Source: an uncultured Bacteriovoracaceae bacterium
GTDB taxonomy: Bacteria > Bdellovibrionota > Bacteriovoracia > Bacteriovoracales > Bacteriovoracaceae
Reading direction: 5' to 3'
DNA length: 64,000 bases
Assembly: GCA_950054155.1 (NCBI GenBank)
Contig: CATLOT010000016.1
Location: 1 to 64,000 of the forward strand
Of the stretch, positions 54,483-62,851 are shown one piece after another (position 1 is the stretch's first letter; every line of letters begins with the position of its first letter). The notes beneath the pieces are model-generated. The model was not told the DNA's origin and did not search any database. It saw only the letters and a list, made by a program, of their open reading frames with translations. Made by a program: the position numbers and the translations under genes.

Positions 54483-54794
54483 ATGGCCGTCATTGATCAA
54501 TACCGTGGGATCCTCACAGTCCTTATCGAAATAGAAGTAGTCGAGTCAACAATTGAAGAGACCCTTCAAAATCTAAAGGACTTCACTCTTAGTTTCGTCA
54601 AACTACAACCTGGATTCATAAGCGCCAATCTTCACAGGAGTGAGGACGATACAAAGATAATCAACTATGCTCAATGGAAGAACAAAGAGGACTTTGAAAG
54701 ATTCCTCTCGCTTGAAGAAACTCAACAAAAGATGAAAGAATTGAAAATTATAAAAACTAATATCACACTGATGAAGGTGGCCCTCGCCACTTAA
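54483..54794 (+). CDS. Antibiotic-biosynthesis-monooxygenase (ABM) domain protein
   Basis: 103 residues, a single ferredoxin-like ABM domain: ILTVLIEIEVVESTIEETLQ, LQPGFISANLHRSED and NYAQWKNKEDFERF, which carries the typical Y-x-W. The family includes heme-degrading and quinol monooxygenases. Function cannot be specified. AAGGGTGATTTT precedes the start. Confidence 0.82.
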   Translation: MAVIDQYRGILTVLIEIEVVESTIEETLQNLKDFTLSFVKLQPGFISANLHRSEDDTKIINYAQWKNKEDFERFLSLEETQQKMKELKIIKTNITLMKVALAT

Positions 54795-54795
54795 T

Positions 54796-55551
54796 CTAGT
54801 AAAGAAGTCCTAGACTAACTCCAATATCAAGCTGTCTTTTCTCAACCTGGCTCTGGGGTAATTCAATTTTTCCACTTGCCCCAAAGAGGTGAAGGAGTAA
54901 ATTTCCCCTTTGGTATTGAGTTCCAAATGATATTCCACTCCCGTCAACTGAGTGCTCTATTTTAGTTTTTATTCCCTTTTCAAAATTAAGAGCGTAACGA
55001 CCGTCATCTCGAAAAACACCAACGTAAACCAGAAGAGGAGCTAAGATTCGATAGCCAAGCATTAAATCAAAGACGCCATAACCAGACTCAATAATATAAG
55101 TTCTCTCGGCTAATCTCCTATCAACAAGCTCCTCGCGACTGACTTTACCTGCACCAATATTGAGCCCATAACCTGCTCGTAGTGCGAGGGAGAAGTTTCC
55201 TTGAGCCGCAGAAGAGGTCGGCGCTCCTAGAAATTGAATTTTGAGTGAGGTGAGAAAGCTTTGCTGAGGTCCCCATGACGCTTCAATATCCATAAAATCG
55301 GTAAGGCCAAAGGCATTTATTGCATTGACTACAGCTGACGAGCTCAATGTAGGATGAGAGTCGACAACCACAGCTCCAATATTAGTACTTGGCTGCATAC
55401 GCGTCGCCTTAGAGACTGCAATATCAAAGCGATTATTCCCTCCCCCAGCGACTTCCGGAGTTCTCACTCGAGTAAGGAGATACTTCTGTTGAGTTGAGCA
55501 TGAGAAGAGGAATAAAAGACAGCATAGGCATGCCCACGAGTTCACTTTCAT
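54796..55551 (-). CDS. Outer-membrane-type lipoprotein, unknown
   Basis: 251 residues. Lipoprotein signal (CLLFLFSCS). The rest looks beta-rich with strands such as SLALRAGYGLNIGAG, GVFDLMLGYRILAPLLVYVGV and LDIGVSLGLLY at the end, suggesting a barrel-like or lipocalin-like outer-membrane protein. The ATG at 55551 follows GAAGAG. The frame stays open upstream to 55692, but that stretch crosses an intrinsic terminator and has no signal sequence, so it is not coding. Confidence 0.7.
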   Translation of the reverse strand: MKVNSWACLCCLLFLFSCSTQQKYLLTRVRTPEVAGGGNNRFDIAVSKATRMQPSTNIGAVVVDSHPTLSSSAVVNAINAFGLTDFMDIEASWGPQQSFLTSLKIQFLGAPTSSAAQGNFSLALRAGYGLNIGAGKVSREELVDRRLAERTYIIESGYGVFDLMLGYRILAPLLVYVGVFRDDGRYALNFEKGIKTKIEHSVDGSGISFGTQYQRGNLLLHLFGASGKIELPQSQVEKRQLDIGVSLGLLY

Positions 55552-55578
55552 CTCTTCATTATAGGGGAAAATAAAAAA

Positions 55579-55602
55579 GGGCTCCCGAAGGAGCCCTCTT
55601 TT
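55579..55602 (-). terminator. Intrinsic terminator of the dksA-like gene
   Basis: On the minus strand: GGGCTCC-TTCG-GGAGCCC, a perfect 7-bp stem with a stable TTCG tetraloop, then TTTTTTATTTT. It separates the dksA-like gene from the lipoprotein gene. A T-rich stretch on the other side (TCTTTTT) means it could also work in the other direction. Confidence 0.88.
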
Positions 55603-55699
55603 TCCTGCTTCTGACGATCTTTGAGGAGAGAATACGTCAGTTTTTTTATCATCCTTGATTATTAGTCCTTCATCCTTGAAAAACAAAATCAATTTCTTC

Positions 55700-56179
55700 T
55701 TAGTGAGTTTGAACTCCAGTTAAGCCTTTTTTATTATCACCACTATTATCTGTAAACTGAAGTGAGATTACATTTGAGTTTGATGACTTAAGACCGAGTC
55801 CGTGAGTATGGCTTCTTTTTTGGTATATTATATGTTGCTCACTACTTTCTTGCTCTTCTTTACAATTAATACAAAGAGTAGCTGTAGGTCGCGCCATTAA
55901 ACGAGGTAATGAAATATCAGCATCACACTCTTCACAGCATCCAAAGGTTCCATTCTCTATTTTCTCAAGAGCGACAGAAACCTTCTTGAGAAAGAATCCT
56001 TGTCTTCCCTGAAGCTTAAGCTCAAGGTGCTGATCACGGTCTCCCAACGCTTGGTCAACAAGATCTCCCCCTTCCCTAATACGAAGAGCTTCACTTAAGA
56101 CTTCACGATCTTCAAGACCAGAATCAGTAAGAATGTTTTGGAATAGTTCTTTAAAGTGATTGAGTGTGGCCTGCTTCAT
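55700..56179 (-). CDS. DksA-family RNA polymerase-binding protein
   Basis: 159 residues. The DksA features are present: an N-terminal coiled coil, the tip motif DLVDQA (D-x2-D-x-A) and a zinc finger CEEC-x17-CINC in the right order and spacing. The family acts in the RNA polymerase secondary channel with ppGpp to control stress, ribosomal and amino-acid genes. A C-terminal tail of about 40 residues (HIIYQKRSHTHGLGLKSSNS) extends beyond the finger and is unlike E. coli DksA. Upstream lies a sigma-54-type promoter and a structured leader. Confidence 0.85.
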   Translation of the reverse strand: MKQATLNHFKELFQNILTDSGLEDREVLSEALRIREGGDLVDQALGDRDQHLELKLQGRQGFFLKKVSVALEKIENGTFGCCEECDADISLPRLMARPTATLCINCKEEQESSEQHIIYQKRSHTHGLGLKSSNSNVISLQFTDNSGDNKKGLTGVQTH

Positions 56180-56230
56180 AACATTATCTCCTATGCTTTG
56201 ATTGATCAGTGGTTCTCTTCTCCAAAAAGA

Positions 56231-56269
56231 CTAAGCATCCTGCTTAGGGGACCGTCCTGGTCCGCTTAG
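56231..56269 (-). ncRNA. Leader with two AGGA-loop hairpins (possible CsrA sites / short RNA)
   Basis: On the minus strand: CTAAGC, then GGACC-AGGAC-GGTCC, two C, then CTAAGC-AGGAT-GCTTAG and TCTTTTT. Each hairpin shows AGGA in a five-base loop, like CsrA/RsmA sites (A-N-GGA-N loops). The second hairpin followed by U-run may end transcription. The first CTAAGC can pair with the same GCTTAG as an alternative fold. It starts at the predicted 5' end of the sigma-54 transcript, about 50-90 bases before the dksA-like start. Confidence 0.5.
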
Positions 56270-56283
56270 ATACCCCTATACAA

Positions 56284-56300
56284 AGCAACACTTGTGCCAA
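56284..56300 (-). promoter_or_regulatory. Sigma-54 promoter of the dksA-like gene
   Basis: On the minus strand: TTGGCAC-AAGTG-TTGCT. The GG and GC dinucleotides are separated by exactly 10 bases, and the match to TGGCAC-N5-TTGC is complete. Predicted start of transcription is near 56273-56276, a run of G. Only sites with this spacing work with sigma-54, and an activator protein would be needed. Confidence 0.75.
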
Positions 56301-56410
56301 AAATAAAACCTAATGATTTCAAGCACTTCAATAAATTTTAGGTGAAGACATTTTGACATTTGAGACAAATTGCAACCGGCGCAGTGACCCCAATGACAGA
56401 AAAAGAAACT

Positions 56411-57280
56411 TTATTCAGGCTTAGCCTTTCCCTCGCAAATACTAATCCCCTCACTAAAAAGCTCTTCTAGAAAAGTTCCTGGAGTCATCATCGGATAGAG
56501 ATCAATTTCTGAAAGGTCCCAAATTTCGGCGCCTTTAGGATAGGATAGTTTTAAGTCTCTTTGCCAAAGAAAGGGCATTTTTACAAAGATCTTCCTCTTT
56601 CCATTTGGGCCCTCTTTTTTAAGCTTCTTCCGCTCCACGAGATTATGAATTCCGAGGTGATTAAAAAAATTTACAAGACCATATTCAGGGAAAGAGAAAG
56701 TCACTCTCTTTTTATTACAAACTCTCGCCATTTCCTCTTCGAGAGCATAAACCTTTTGGGCATTTGAAAAGCCTCTAGGAACACGGTCAAAGTGAACCTC
56801 AAAGAAACGTGTGAGAAAACCAGCAAGTGATTCGTAAACAGTCATAATCGCCATCGGAAAGAGAAAGAATGCATTAAAGTCACTTTCAGGATGAGAGGCA
56901 TTGGCAATAAAGGGAGCTGATGTTGGTGCTAAAGTCTTTGGTCTTGAATAGATAAGATTCATACCAGGATTGAGAGGGACAAAATACACTCTTTGAGGAT
57001 ACTTATAAAAGAAAAGCTCTATTTCACTATTTTGCTTCTTGGAATAACTGTATGAGCTGATTAGAATAACATCAAAAGAGCCAATATCTTCTGGCAGACG
57101 GTCTCTAACCTTTCCCTCGTAATAGAGCACCACTTTATGATTTTCCCTGGGGATCAGTTGCTTGGCCATGGCACAAAGAAAAGGGCCATGACAATAAAAC
57201 TTTATAGGCTTAGAAAAACTCTCTTCTTTTGAAAAGCCTGATGTCATAAGAATAGTCAATATGAGAGAGAGAAAAATCAT
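56411..57280 (-). CDS. Secreted protein, unknown
   Basis: 289 residues with a signal peptide (MIFLSLILTILMTSGFS). The mature part has alternating strands and helices (VVLYYEGKVRDRL, FDVILISSYSYSKK) as in periplasmic binding proteins, and three Cys (YCHGPFLCAM; ARVC) that might be disulfide-bonded. No family recognised. It is a single gene upstream (in transcription order downstream of hldD) with a 45-base gap, so possibly in the hldD operon. Confidence 0.6.
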   Translation of the reverse strand: MIFLSLILTILMTSGFSKEESFSKPIKFYCHGPFLCAMAKQLIPRENHKVVLYYEGKVRDRLPEDIGSFDVILISSYSYSKKQNSEIELFFYKYPQRVYFVPLNPGMNLIYSRPKTLAPTSAPFIANASHPESDFNAFFLFPMAIMTVYESLAGFLTRFFEVHFDRVPRGFSNAQKVYALEEEMARVCNKKRVTFSFPEYGLVNFFNHLGIHNLVERKKLKKEGPNGKRKIFVKMPFLWQRDLKLSYPKGAEIWDLSEIDLYPMMTPGTFLEELFSEGISICEGKAKPE

Positions 57281-57324
57281 TAATTTATCTTAAGCTGACT
57301 CTCTCTTTTCACCTAATAAAATAA

Positions 57325-58299
57325 TCAGTGGTACTCATTATTAGTCATCAAATATTGAGTAACGTAATCATTCACGGCCTCTTCTAAAGAGGTAAATTGA
57401 AACTCGGGAAAGACCTTCTTAAACTTACTCATCTCAGCTTGGGTGTAGTATTGATATTGATTGCGAATACTCTCAGGCATATCAATAAATTCTATATTCT
57501 CATTTTTCCCCATTGCTTTAAAGGTCGCGCGCATGAGATCGAGAAAACTTCTACACTGACCAGTGCCCATATTGTAGATCCCTGAGGAACCTGGCACCTT
57601 TTGGTCCATCAGCATAATCATGCCTCTCACGACGTCTTTGACGTAAACAAAGTCGCGAAGCTGCTCCCCATCTTTAAAGTCATCACGATGGGATTTAAAG
57701 AGTTTGACCTTGCCCGTGTCGTTGATTTGTCCATAGGCCTTATGAACGAGACTTCTCATATCACCTTTATGGTACTCATTAGGTCCAAAGACATTAAAGA
57801 ACTTAATTCCATACCAATAGTCTGGCTTACTTTCACGACGAAGAATCCACTGATCGACAACTTGCTTTGAGTAGCCGTAACCATTAAGGGGGCGATAGTG
57901 ATCAATTTTGTCATGGTCGTCACTATAACCTAACTCACCATCACCGTAAGTCGCGGCAGAGGAGGCATAGGCAATCGGGATATTGCGTGAAGTTGCGATA
58001 TTGTAGAGGTTCTGACTGTACTCAACATTATTGACCCACAGGTAATCCATATTTCTTTCAGTCGTCGCAGAACAAGCACCCATATGATAGATACTGTCAA
58101 TTTGATCCCAAAGATCATCTTCCAGCTCAAAGAGTTCATCGGCATGGATATAGGTAATAAACTTTAAAGAGCGCAGGTTCTTCCATTTATCATCACTCTC
58201 GAGTCGATCCACAATAAGGATGTCTTCACGACCTAAATTATTAAGTTCTTTAACAAGAACGCTACCGATAAAGCCCGCGCCACCAGTTACTAAAATCAT
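57325..58299 (-). CDS. hldD: ADP-L-glycero-D-manno-heptose-6-epimerase
   Basis: 324 residues, the usual length. Hallmarks: Rossmann loop VTGGAGFIGSVLV, YHMGACSATTERN, the catalytic Tyr/Lys in NGYGYSKQ, FFNVFGPNEYHKGDM and HRDDFKDGEQLRDFVYVKDV. Makes the activated heptose for the LPS inner core, so this organism has heptose-containing LPS. Its start overlaps the preceding gene's stop by four bases. Confidence 0.96.
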   Translation of the reverse strand: MILVTGGAGFIGSVLVKELNNLGREDILIVDRLESDDKWKNLRSLKFITYIHADELFELEDDLWDQIDSIYHMGACSATTERNMDYLWVNNVEYSQNLYNIATSRNIPIAYASSAATYGDGELGYSDDHDKIDHYRPLNGYGYSKQVVDQWILRRESKPDYWYGIKFFNVFGPNEYHKGDMRSLVHKAYGQINDTGKVKLFKSHRDDFKDGEQLRDFVYVKDVVRGMIMLMDQKVPGSSGIYNMGTGQCRSFLDLMRATFKAMGKNENIEFIDMPESIRNQYQYYTQAEMSKFKKVFPEFQFTSLEEAVNDYVTQYLMTNNEYH

Positions 58300-58766
58300 A
58301 CTTCTTTCCTTTTAAGTGCTGTCCCAAAGAGGGTCAGAAGGACGAGAATCTTAAGGCCATCCGTCTTACGAAAGAGGCCATGATAGAAGAGGTGCTTTTC
58401 TTCTAAGACTCGATACTCCTCACTTCCCTCCATGACATTATATTTCTTTTTATTCACATCGATAATTTGGGGGGTCATATGAAATGTATAAACCAGGACA
58501 AGAATAAGAAGTCCCGAAATGGTGCTGAAAAAAGTTTTCTTAAACTTAATATCCTCTTTAAAGAAAAAACCACAGAGACCAAGAAGAAGTGCGAGTACAA
58601 TTTCGATTTTGTTAAAAGTATGAAAGAAGATCATCCCCAAAGTTCCTGCATCTTGGCGGGAAGCAAGGGTTCTAAAAACCGTGGGAACGGCAAAGAAATC
58701 TAAGAAGCAAGTCAGGCCCAACCACAGACCCAGAATGAAGAGATAAATTTTAAATGAATTTTTCAT
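58296..58766 (-). CDS. DUF4149/TMEM205-like membrane protein
   Basis: 156 residues, four helices (IYLFILGLWLGLTCFLDFFA; GTLGMIFFHTFNKIEIVLAL; FSTISGLLILVLVYTFH; LKILVLLTLFGTAL). The FFAVPTVFRTL-type first loop resembles DUF4149. The ATG at 58766 starts directly with a membrane helix; a longer frame to 58823 overlaps tatC and lacks support. Function unknown. Seven bases after tatC and coupled to hldD. Confidence 0.65.
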   Translation of the reverse strand: MKNSFKIYLFILGLWLGLTCFLDFFAVPTVFRTLASRQDAGTLGMIFFHTFNKIEIVLALLLGLCGFFFKEDIKFKKTFFSTISGLLILVLVYTFHMTPQIIDVNKKKYNVMEGSEEYRVLEEKHLFYHGLFRKTDGLKILVLLTLFGTALKRKEV

Positions 58767-58773
58767 AACAAAC

Positions 58774-59523
58774 CTATTTATGTTGGCGTGCAAGATAGGG
58801 ATGAACAATCGCTGCGACGGCAATAATACCTATTTCAAAGAGGGCCACTAAGGGAAACCAAAGGGCGAGCATTGTGTAGGGATCAGGTGGAGTCATCATG
58901 GCCGAGAGGACGGCAAAGCCAACATAGACATAGCGGCGCATATTGCGAAGCGAGTACTTAGTGACGAGTCCCATAAAGCCAAGAATCAAAAGAAGATTCG
59001 GCAGTTGAAATACAATTCCTAGAAAGACTAAGACTTTACTGGCGAGCACCAGGTAATCTTTTAAGCTAATCGTGGCCTCAACTTCACTCACCCCAAAACT
59101 CATCAGCGTCTCAAAGGTTAGCGGAAAGACGAGGAAGTATCCAAAAGACACACCTAAGAGAAAGAAGATAAAACCAACCCCGATGAAGGGACGAACTGCT
59201 TTAATTTCATGCTCATGCAATCCAGGTTTAACAAACTTCCACACTTGAAAGAACCACAACGGAGAACTCACAATAATTGAACTCCAAAAGGCGACTTGAA
59301 GTTGGCTGATGACTTTATCGAGGAGCCCAAGGTAAACAATTTTTCCCAGCTCCTTGCCAGACTCATCTGTCGCAAGAGCACTTCGAAGGGGTTGAAGGAG
59401 AACCTCTGCGATATATTCCCCATAGCCATAACAAACAAAGAAAGAGAGCCCAAGGATAGCAACAACCTTAATAAGGGTGTCACGAAGTTCTTCTAAATGT
59501 TCTGTAAGAGTCATTTCTTTCAC
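58774..59523 (-). CDS. tatC: Sec-independent protein translocase TatC
   Basis: 249 residues with six helices and the N-terminal motif TLTEHLEELRDTL, which contains the key Glu for signal-peptide recognition. Later conserved segments include PLWFFQVWKFVKPGLHEHE and VFQLPNLLLILGF. Core receptor for folded proteins with twin-arginine signals. No tatA or tatB is in this window. Confidence 0.95.
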   Translation of the reverse strand: MKEMTLTEHLEELRDTLIKVVAILGLSFFVCYGYGEYIAEVLLQPLRSALATDESGKELGKIVYLGLLDKVISQLQVAFWSSIIVSSPLWFFQVWKFVKPGLHEHEIKAVRPFIGVGFIFFLLGVSFGYFLVFPLTFETLMSFGVSEVEATISLKDYLVLASKVLVFLGIVFQLPNLLLILGFMGLVTKYSLRNMRRYVYVGFAVLSAMMTPPDPYTMLALWFPLVALFEIGIIAVAAIVHPYLARQHK

Positions 59524-59565
59524 TGGAGTCTTTACCTCTTAAGCTTGTTACCGTACGCTCATTAT

Positions 59566-60183
59566 ATGACAATTCTTTTAAAGTTGACAGTTTTGCTGGG
59601 GATGGTTTTTTCGCTTCACAATCCGGCCTTTGCTGAAAGAAAAGCCTCTCAAGTTAACCCGCTGATGGCATGCCTGGGAAATGAAGAGCTCAACCTCCAT
59701 CGTGCTCGCTCCATGGGCCCCGCCTATTTTCTTAATCAGCACTTTATTAAAGAGCTAAGCACTCTCTATGGACTAAGCTTAAAAAAGAAGGTCCTTGACG
59801 AAGTGTGCCAGTCACGAGAGTTCAGTCCCTCCGTTAACCTCCTCCGTGTCCTACTCCTTCGTGGCACTAAAGCTTTTGAACTCAAAAAATTTAATGAAGA
59901 TGGTCCTCAGGCCTTGGCAAAGAGTAGTTTAGAAAACTTCTTAGACACATTGCCACAAGTCTTCTATGCCTATCTTGCTCGTCTTCAGGCCTTAGCTCCG
60001 ACAGCGGGATGCCTGGAAAAAGAAATTCCTGAGATAGCCTATTTTATGGAGCGTAGCAAATACCTCGAAGATATTATGGGTGCAGACACTCTCCTTCAAA
60101 ACCCCAAGAAAATTGAAGCTGTCTTTAAGGGTCTTAAGAACTTTGATGCTGTTTTAAAAAGATGTAAGCCCAAAAAGAAGTAG
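59566..60183 (+). CDS. Secreted protein, unknown
   Basis: 205 residues with a signal peptide (TILLKLTVLLGMVFSLHNPAFA). Mature part is helical with four Cys (MACLGNEEL, LDEVCQSREF, TAGCLEKE, LKRCKPKKK), perhaps in disulfides. No family recognised. The ATG at 59566 begins the signal peptide; the longer frame from 59497 overlaps tatC's start and adds no sense. Convergent with the BFD-type gene, three bases apart. Confidence 0.65.
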   Translation: MTILLKLTVLLGMVFSLHNPAFAERKASQVNPLMACLGNEELNLHRARSMGPAYFLNQHFIKELSTLYGLSLKKKVLDEVCQSREFSPSVNLLRVLLLRGTKAFELKKFNEDGPQALAKSSLENFLDTLPQVFYAYLARLQALAPTAGCLEKEIPEIAYFMERSKYLEDIMGADTLLQNPKKIEAVFKGLKNFDAVLKRCKPKKK

Positions 60184-60186
60184 CTC

Positions 60187-60957
60187 TTAATAGCTTAAGA
60201 AGACAATCTCAAGCCCTGGACCAAGGGTTTTATCACACACTTTCTTAAGTCTTTCTTTAAGCTCAGCCCTTTGCTCAGACCCAAGGCTTTTTTCAACCGA
60301 AACGAGAACACTCCCAGGACGAGTTCCGCCGAGCTTAAGAACACCATATTCATTATTTTCACCTTGAAACTGTCGTAACAACGTATGAAATTCTGAAGCA
60401 AGAGTTTGAGGATCAAGCTTCTCCCATAAACTCTGATCGTTAACGGGCTCTTTCGATTCTATAGGATGAGGAATTAAAGGCGCCAATTCTTCTTTAAGAT
60501 CTTCTTTACAAGTCCCACAGCCGATTCCTGCTTGAAGATGATCCCCGAGATCCCGCAGAGAATGAAGTACAACTCCACTTCCGACAAGTTCATGGATATC
60601 TTCTTTATAGACACCAAAGCATCGGCAAAGAAGATTGAGAGGATCTCTGCCCTTGAGTTTTGCCCAAGGAATAAAGCTCTCCTGAATCTCCACGACAAAA
60701 CGTCTATAAAGCATCAATGCGATAGGAAAACGCTCTCCTTTCAAAGAGGGTAAAGTTCCGTAAGGTAGTCCTGTCATCTCTTGAGCAAGCGAAGAGAGTT
60801 GAGAGGCCACCCAATCCTCACCTTCCCATTCATAGTAGAGACCTAAGACCTGCTCTTTCTTTCCGGTATCAAGATAGAAGTGACCCTTCCCCTTACCGAA
60901 AGTAAAGCTTGTGTCGTAACGATAAATTGAGGGTTTTTCCCGGTGGAAGTGATCCAT
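60187..60957 (-). CDS. BFD-type [2Fe-2S] protein, possibly NifU-like
   Basis: 256 residues. The centre (about 108-155) has the BFD four-Cys site: NLLCRCFGVYKEDI and GIGCGTCKEDL, which binds a [2Fe-2S] cluster in ferredoxin-like partners and in NifU. The N-terminal 100 residues recall the NifU/IscU scaffold in layout but lack its Cys. The C-terminal domain (EYGVLKLGGTRPGSVLVSV) resembles a NifU tail without its CxxC. So it may be a degenerate NifU-like protein. One base ahead of map in the same operon. Confidence 0.6.
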   Translation of the reverse strand: MDHFHREKPSIYRYDTSFTFGKGKGHFYLDTGKKEQVLGLYYEWEGEDWVASQLSSLAQEMTGLPYGTLPSLKGERFPIALMLYRRFVVEIQESFIPWAKLKGRDPLNLLCRCFGVYKEDIHELVGSGVVLHSLRDLGDHLQAGIGCGTCKEDLKEELAPLIPHPIESKEPVNDQSLWEKLDPQTLASEFHTLLRQFQGENNEYGVLKLGGTRPGSVLVSVEKSLGSEQRAELKERLKKVCDKTLGPGLEIVFLSY

Positions 60958-61737
60958 CTAGCTTAAAGAAAATTCCTTAGGCTCATCAGGTCTCAGAGTT
61001 AAAATCTCGTGACCATCATCCGTCACCAAGATCGTATGCTCAAATTGGGCACTCGCTTTTCCGTCTTTAGTCAGAACAGTCCAGCCGTCTTTTAATAATT
61101 TGCAGTGGCGTGTGCCAAGGTTGATCATGGGCTCAATAGTAAAAGTCATCCCAGGCTTTACTTCAGCACCAGTACCTTTCTTGCCCACGTGAACGACCTG
61201 TGGTTCTTCATGAAATTCACGACCAATCCCGTGACCACAGTATTCTTCGACAACGCTATAGCCATGGTCATGAGCAATCTCTTGGATAATGGCCCCAATA
61301 TCACCAATATGGGAGCCAGGGCGAACGGTGTTGATCCCTGCTCTCATGCATTGATAAGTCACATCTACCAACTTCCTAAGCTCATCTGAGACATTTCCAA
61401 CAAAGAAAGTTTTATTGGTATCCCCATGGAACTTATTTAAATAAGTCGTCACATCAATATTGAGAATGTCTCCGTCCTTTAAGACGTCTTTCTTACTAGG
61501 AATCCCATGGCAGATCACTTCATTAAGAGACGTGCATACTGACTTGGGAAAGCCATTGTAGTTTAAAGGGGACGGATAAGCGCCATGCTCAAGAATATAG
61601 TCATGACAAATCTGATTGAGCTCTTCAGTGCTCACACCAGGCTTAATAAATTGTTCAATGTGAACAAGAGTATCACGGGCTAGAGCAGCCGTTTCTCTCA
61701 TTAGACCAATTTCTCTCTTTGATTTTATAGAAATCAT
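60958..61737 (-). CDS. map: Methionine aminopeptidase, type I
   Basis: 259 residues. Five metal ligands in order: Asp in LNIDVTTYL, Asp in GDTNKTFFVG, His in YCGHGIGREFHEEP, Glu in TFTIEPMINLG and Glu in AQFEHTILVT. Substrate His in NYNGFPKSVCTS region. Removes N-terminal Met from nascent proteins in the cytoplasm. Normal type-I length with no N-terminal extension. Confidence 0.97.
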   Translation of the reverse strand: MISIKSKREIGLMRETAALARDTLVHIEQFIKPGVSTEELNQICHDYILEHGAYPSPLNYNGFPKSVCTSLNEVICHGIPSKKDVLKDGDILNIDVTTYLNKFHGDTNKTFFVGNVSDELRKLVDVTYQCMRAGINTVRPGSHIGDIGAIIQEIAHDHGYSVVEEYCGHGIGREFHEEPQVVHVGKKGTGAEVKPGMTFTIEPMINLGTRHCKLLKDGWTVLTKDGKASAQFEHTILVTDDGHEILTLRPDEPKEFSLS

Positions 61738-61853
61738 ATTTTCTCACTCATAAGTATTGCGCAATGTGTATAGAAGTAAGATAGCGACCTTTTCCTGTCA
61801 AGGGTAAATCATTAGAATGAGACATAAAAGAGCACCTCTGTTAGCCTACCTAT

Positions 61854-62843
61854 ATGATCATAAACACACTGATAAGGCTTGACGCCAGTCCCTACCAAAA
61901 AAGCCCCTTTTTCCTTCAAGAAAAGGCCATGGCCCGCAAACTGGGCCTAAACTATCTCTACTGTGACTTTAGAAATAGAGGACTCTCCTGGCCCTTACCA
62001 GATGAATACCAGGGACCTTTCGCCCTTATTAGCAACCCCCATACTCCCTGCCAAAAGGTTCCAAAGGAGCTTCTTAATGAATGCGCCCTGTGGCTCCATC
62101 CCAATTCGGGCTATGACAACCTAGATGCCGCCTGGGTAAATGAGCAAAGCTTCCCTATCGTCGTTGGCCAGTCCATTCGCGCCCAAGGTGTGAGTGAGTA
62201 TATTCTAGGCCATCTCTTTTCTCACTTTGCCCGCCATAATCACCAAAGCGAGTGGTCAAAAGAGAGAACATGGGAGCGCACTTTATTGGCGAATAAGAAG
62301 GTGACGATTCTCGGAAAGGGCCATGTTGGCAAGTTGGTTGGCTCAGTTCTTTCCCCCCTTTGTGGTGTCACATACTATGACCCCTATATAAAAGGTGATG
62401 ATATTTATAAGGGACAGCTTAAAGACCTTCTCTCTCAGACCGATGTCCTCATTCTCTGTGCCAGTCTTAATAAGAACAATATTAAAATGCTTAATAAAGA
62501 CAACCTCCCCCTTCTTCCTAATGATGCCCTGATTATCAATAGTGCCCGGGGTGAACTTATCAACCAGAGTGATCTTCTTAAGTTTTTAAAAGAGAGGCCA
62601 AAAGCTTTTGCTTATTTGGACGTTTTTGAAAATGAGCCCTTTCAAAGTAAGGACTTTAAGGGGATCTCCAATATTCATTGCACGAGCCATATTGCTGGCG
62701 TCACCCACGACCTTGAAGAGCGGCTCCTTCACTTTGAAGAAAATGTTCTGAACCGTTTTCTTAATGATCCCTCAGATGCTTTTCAGTATAATTTTAAGCA
62801 CTCCCTTCTTCATAATCGCCTCATTGGAGAGGAGCTTATTTAA
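61854..62843 (+). CDS. D-isomer-specific 2-hydroxyacid dehydrogenase family protein
   Basis: 329 residues. The NAD-binding core shows VTILGKGHVGKLV, DVLILCASLNKNN and the catalytic triad in order: Arg (NSARGELI), Glu (DVFENEPF) and His (TSHIAG). The N-terminal catalytic half is diverged. Such enzymes reduce 2-oxoacids, or act as phosphoglycerate dehydrogenase; the substrate is unknown. It is followed within eight bases by a ureohydrolase gene, so they probably form an operon. Confidence 0.85.
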   Translation: MIINTLIRLDASPYQKSPFFLQEKAMARKLGLNYLYCDFRNRGLSWPLPDEYQGPFALISNPHTPCQKVPKELLNECALWLHPNSGYDNLDAAWVNEQSFPIVVGQSIRAQGVSEYILGHLFSHFARHNHQSEWSKERTWERTLLANKKVTILGKGHVGKLVGSVLSPLCGVTYYDPYIKGDDIYKGQLKDLLSQTDVLILCASLNKNNIKMLNKDNLPLLPNDALIINSARGELINQSDLLKFLKERPKAFAYLDVFENEPFQSKDFKGISNIHCTSHIAGVTHDLEERLLHFEENVLNRFLNDPSDAFQYNFKHSLLHNRLIGEELI

Positions 62844-62851
62844 GGACTCTT

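Noticed and set aside
55552-55692. N-terminal extension of the outer-membrane-type lipoprotein
   Set aside because: The frame is open but crosses an intrinsic terminator and would bury the lipoprotein signal.
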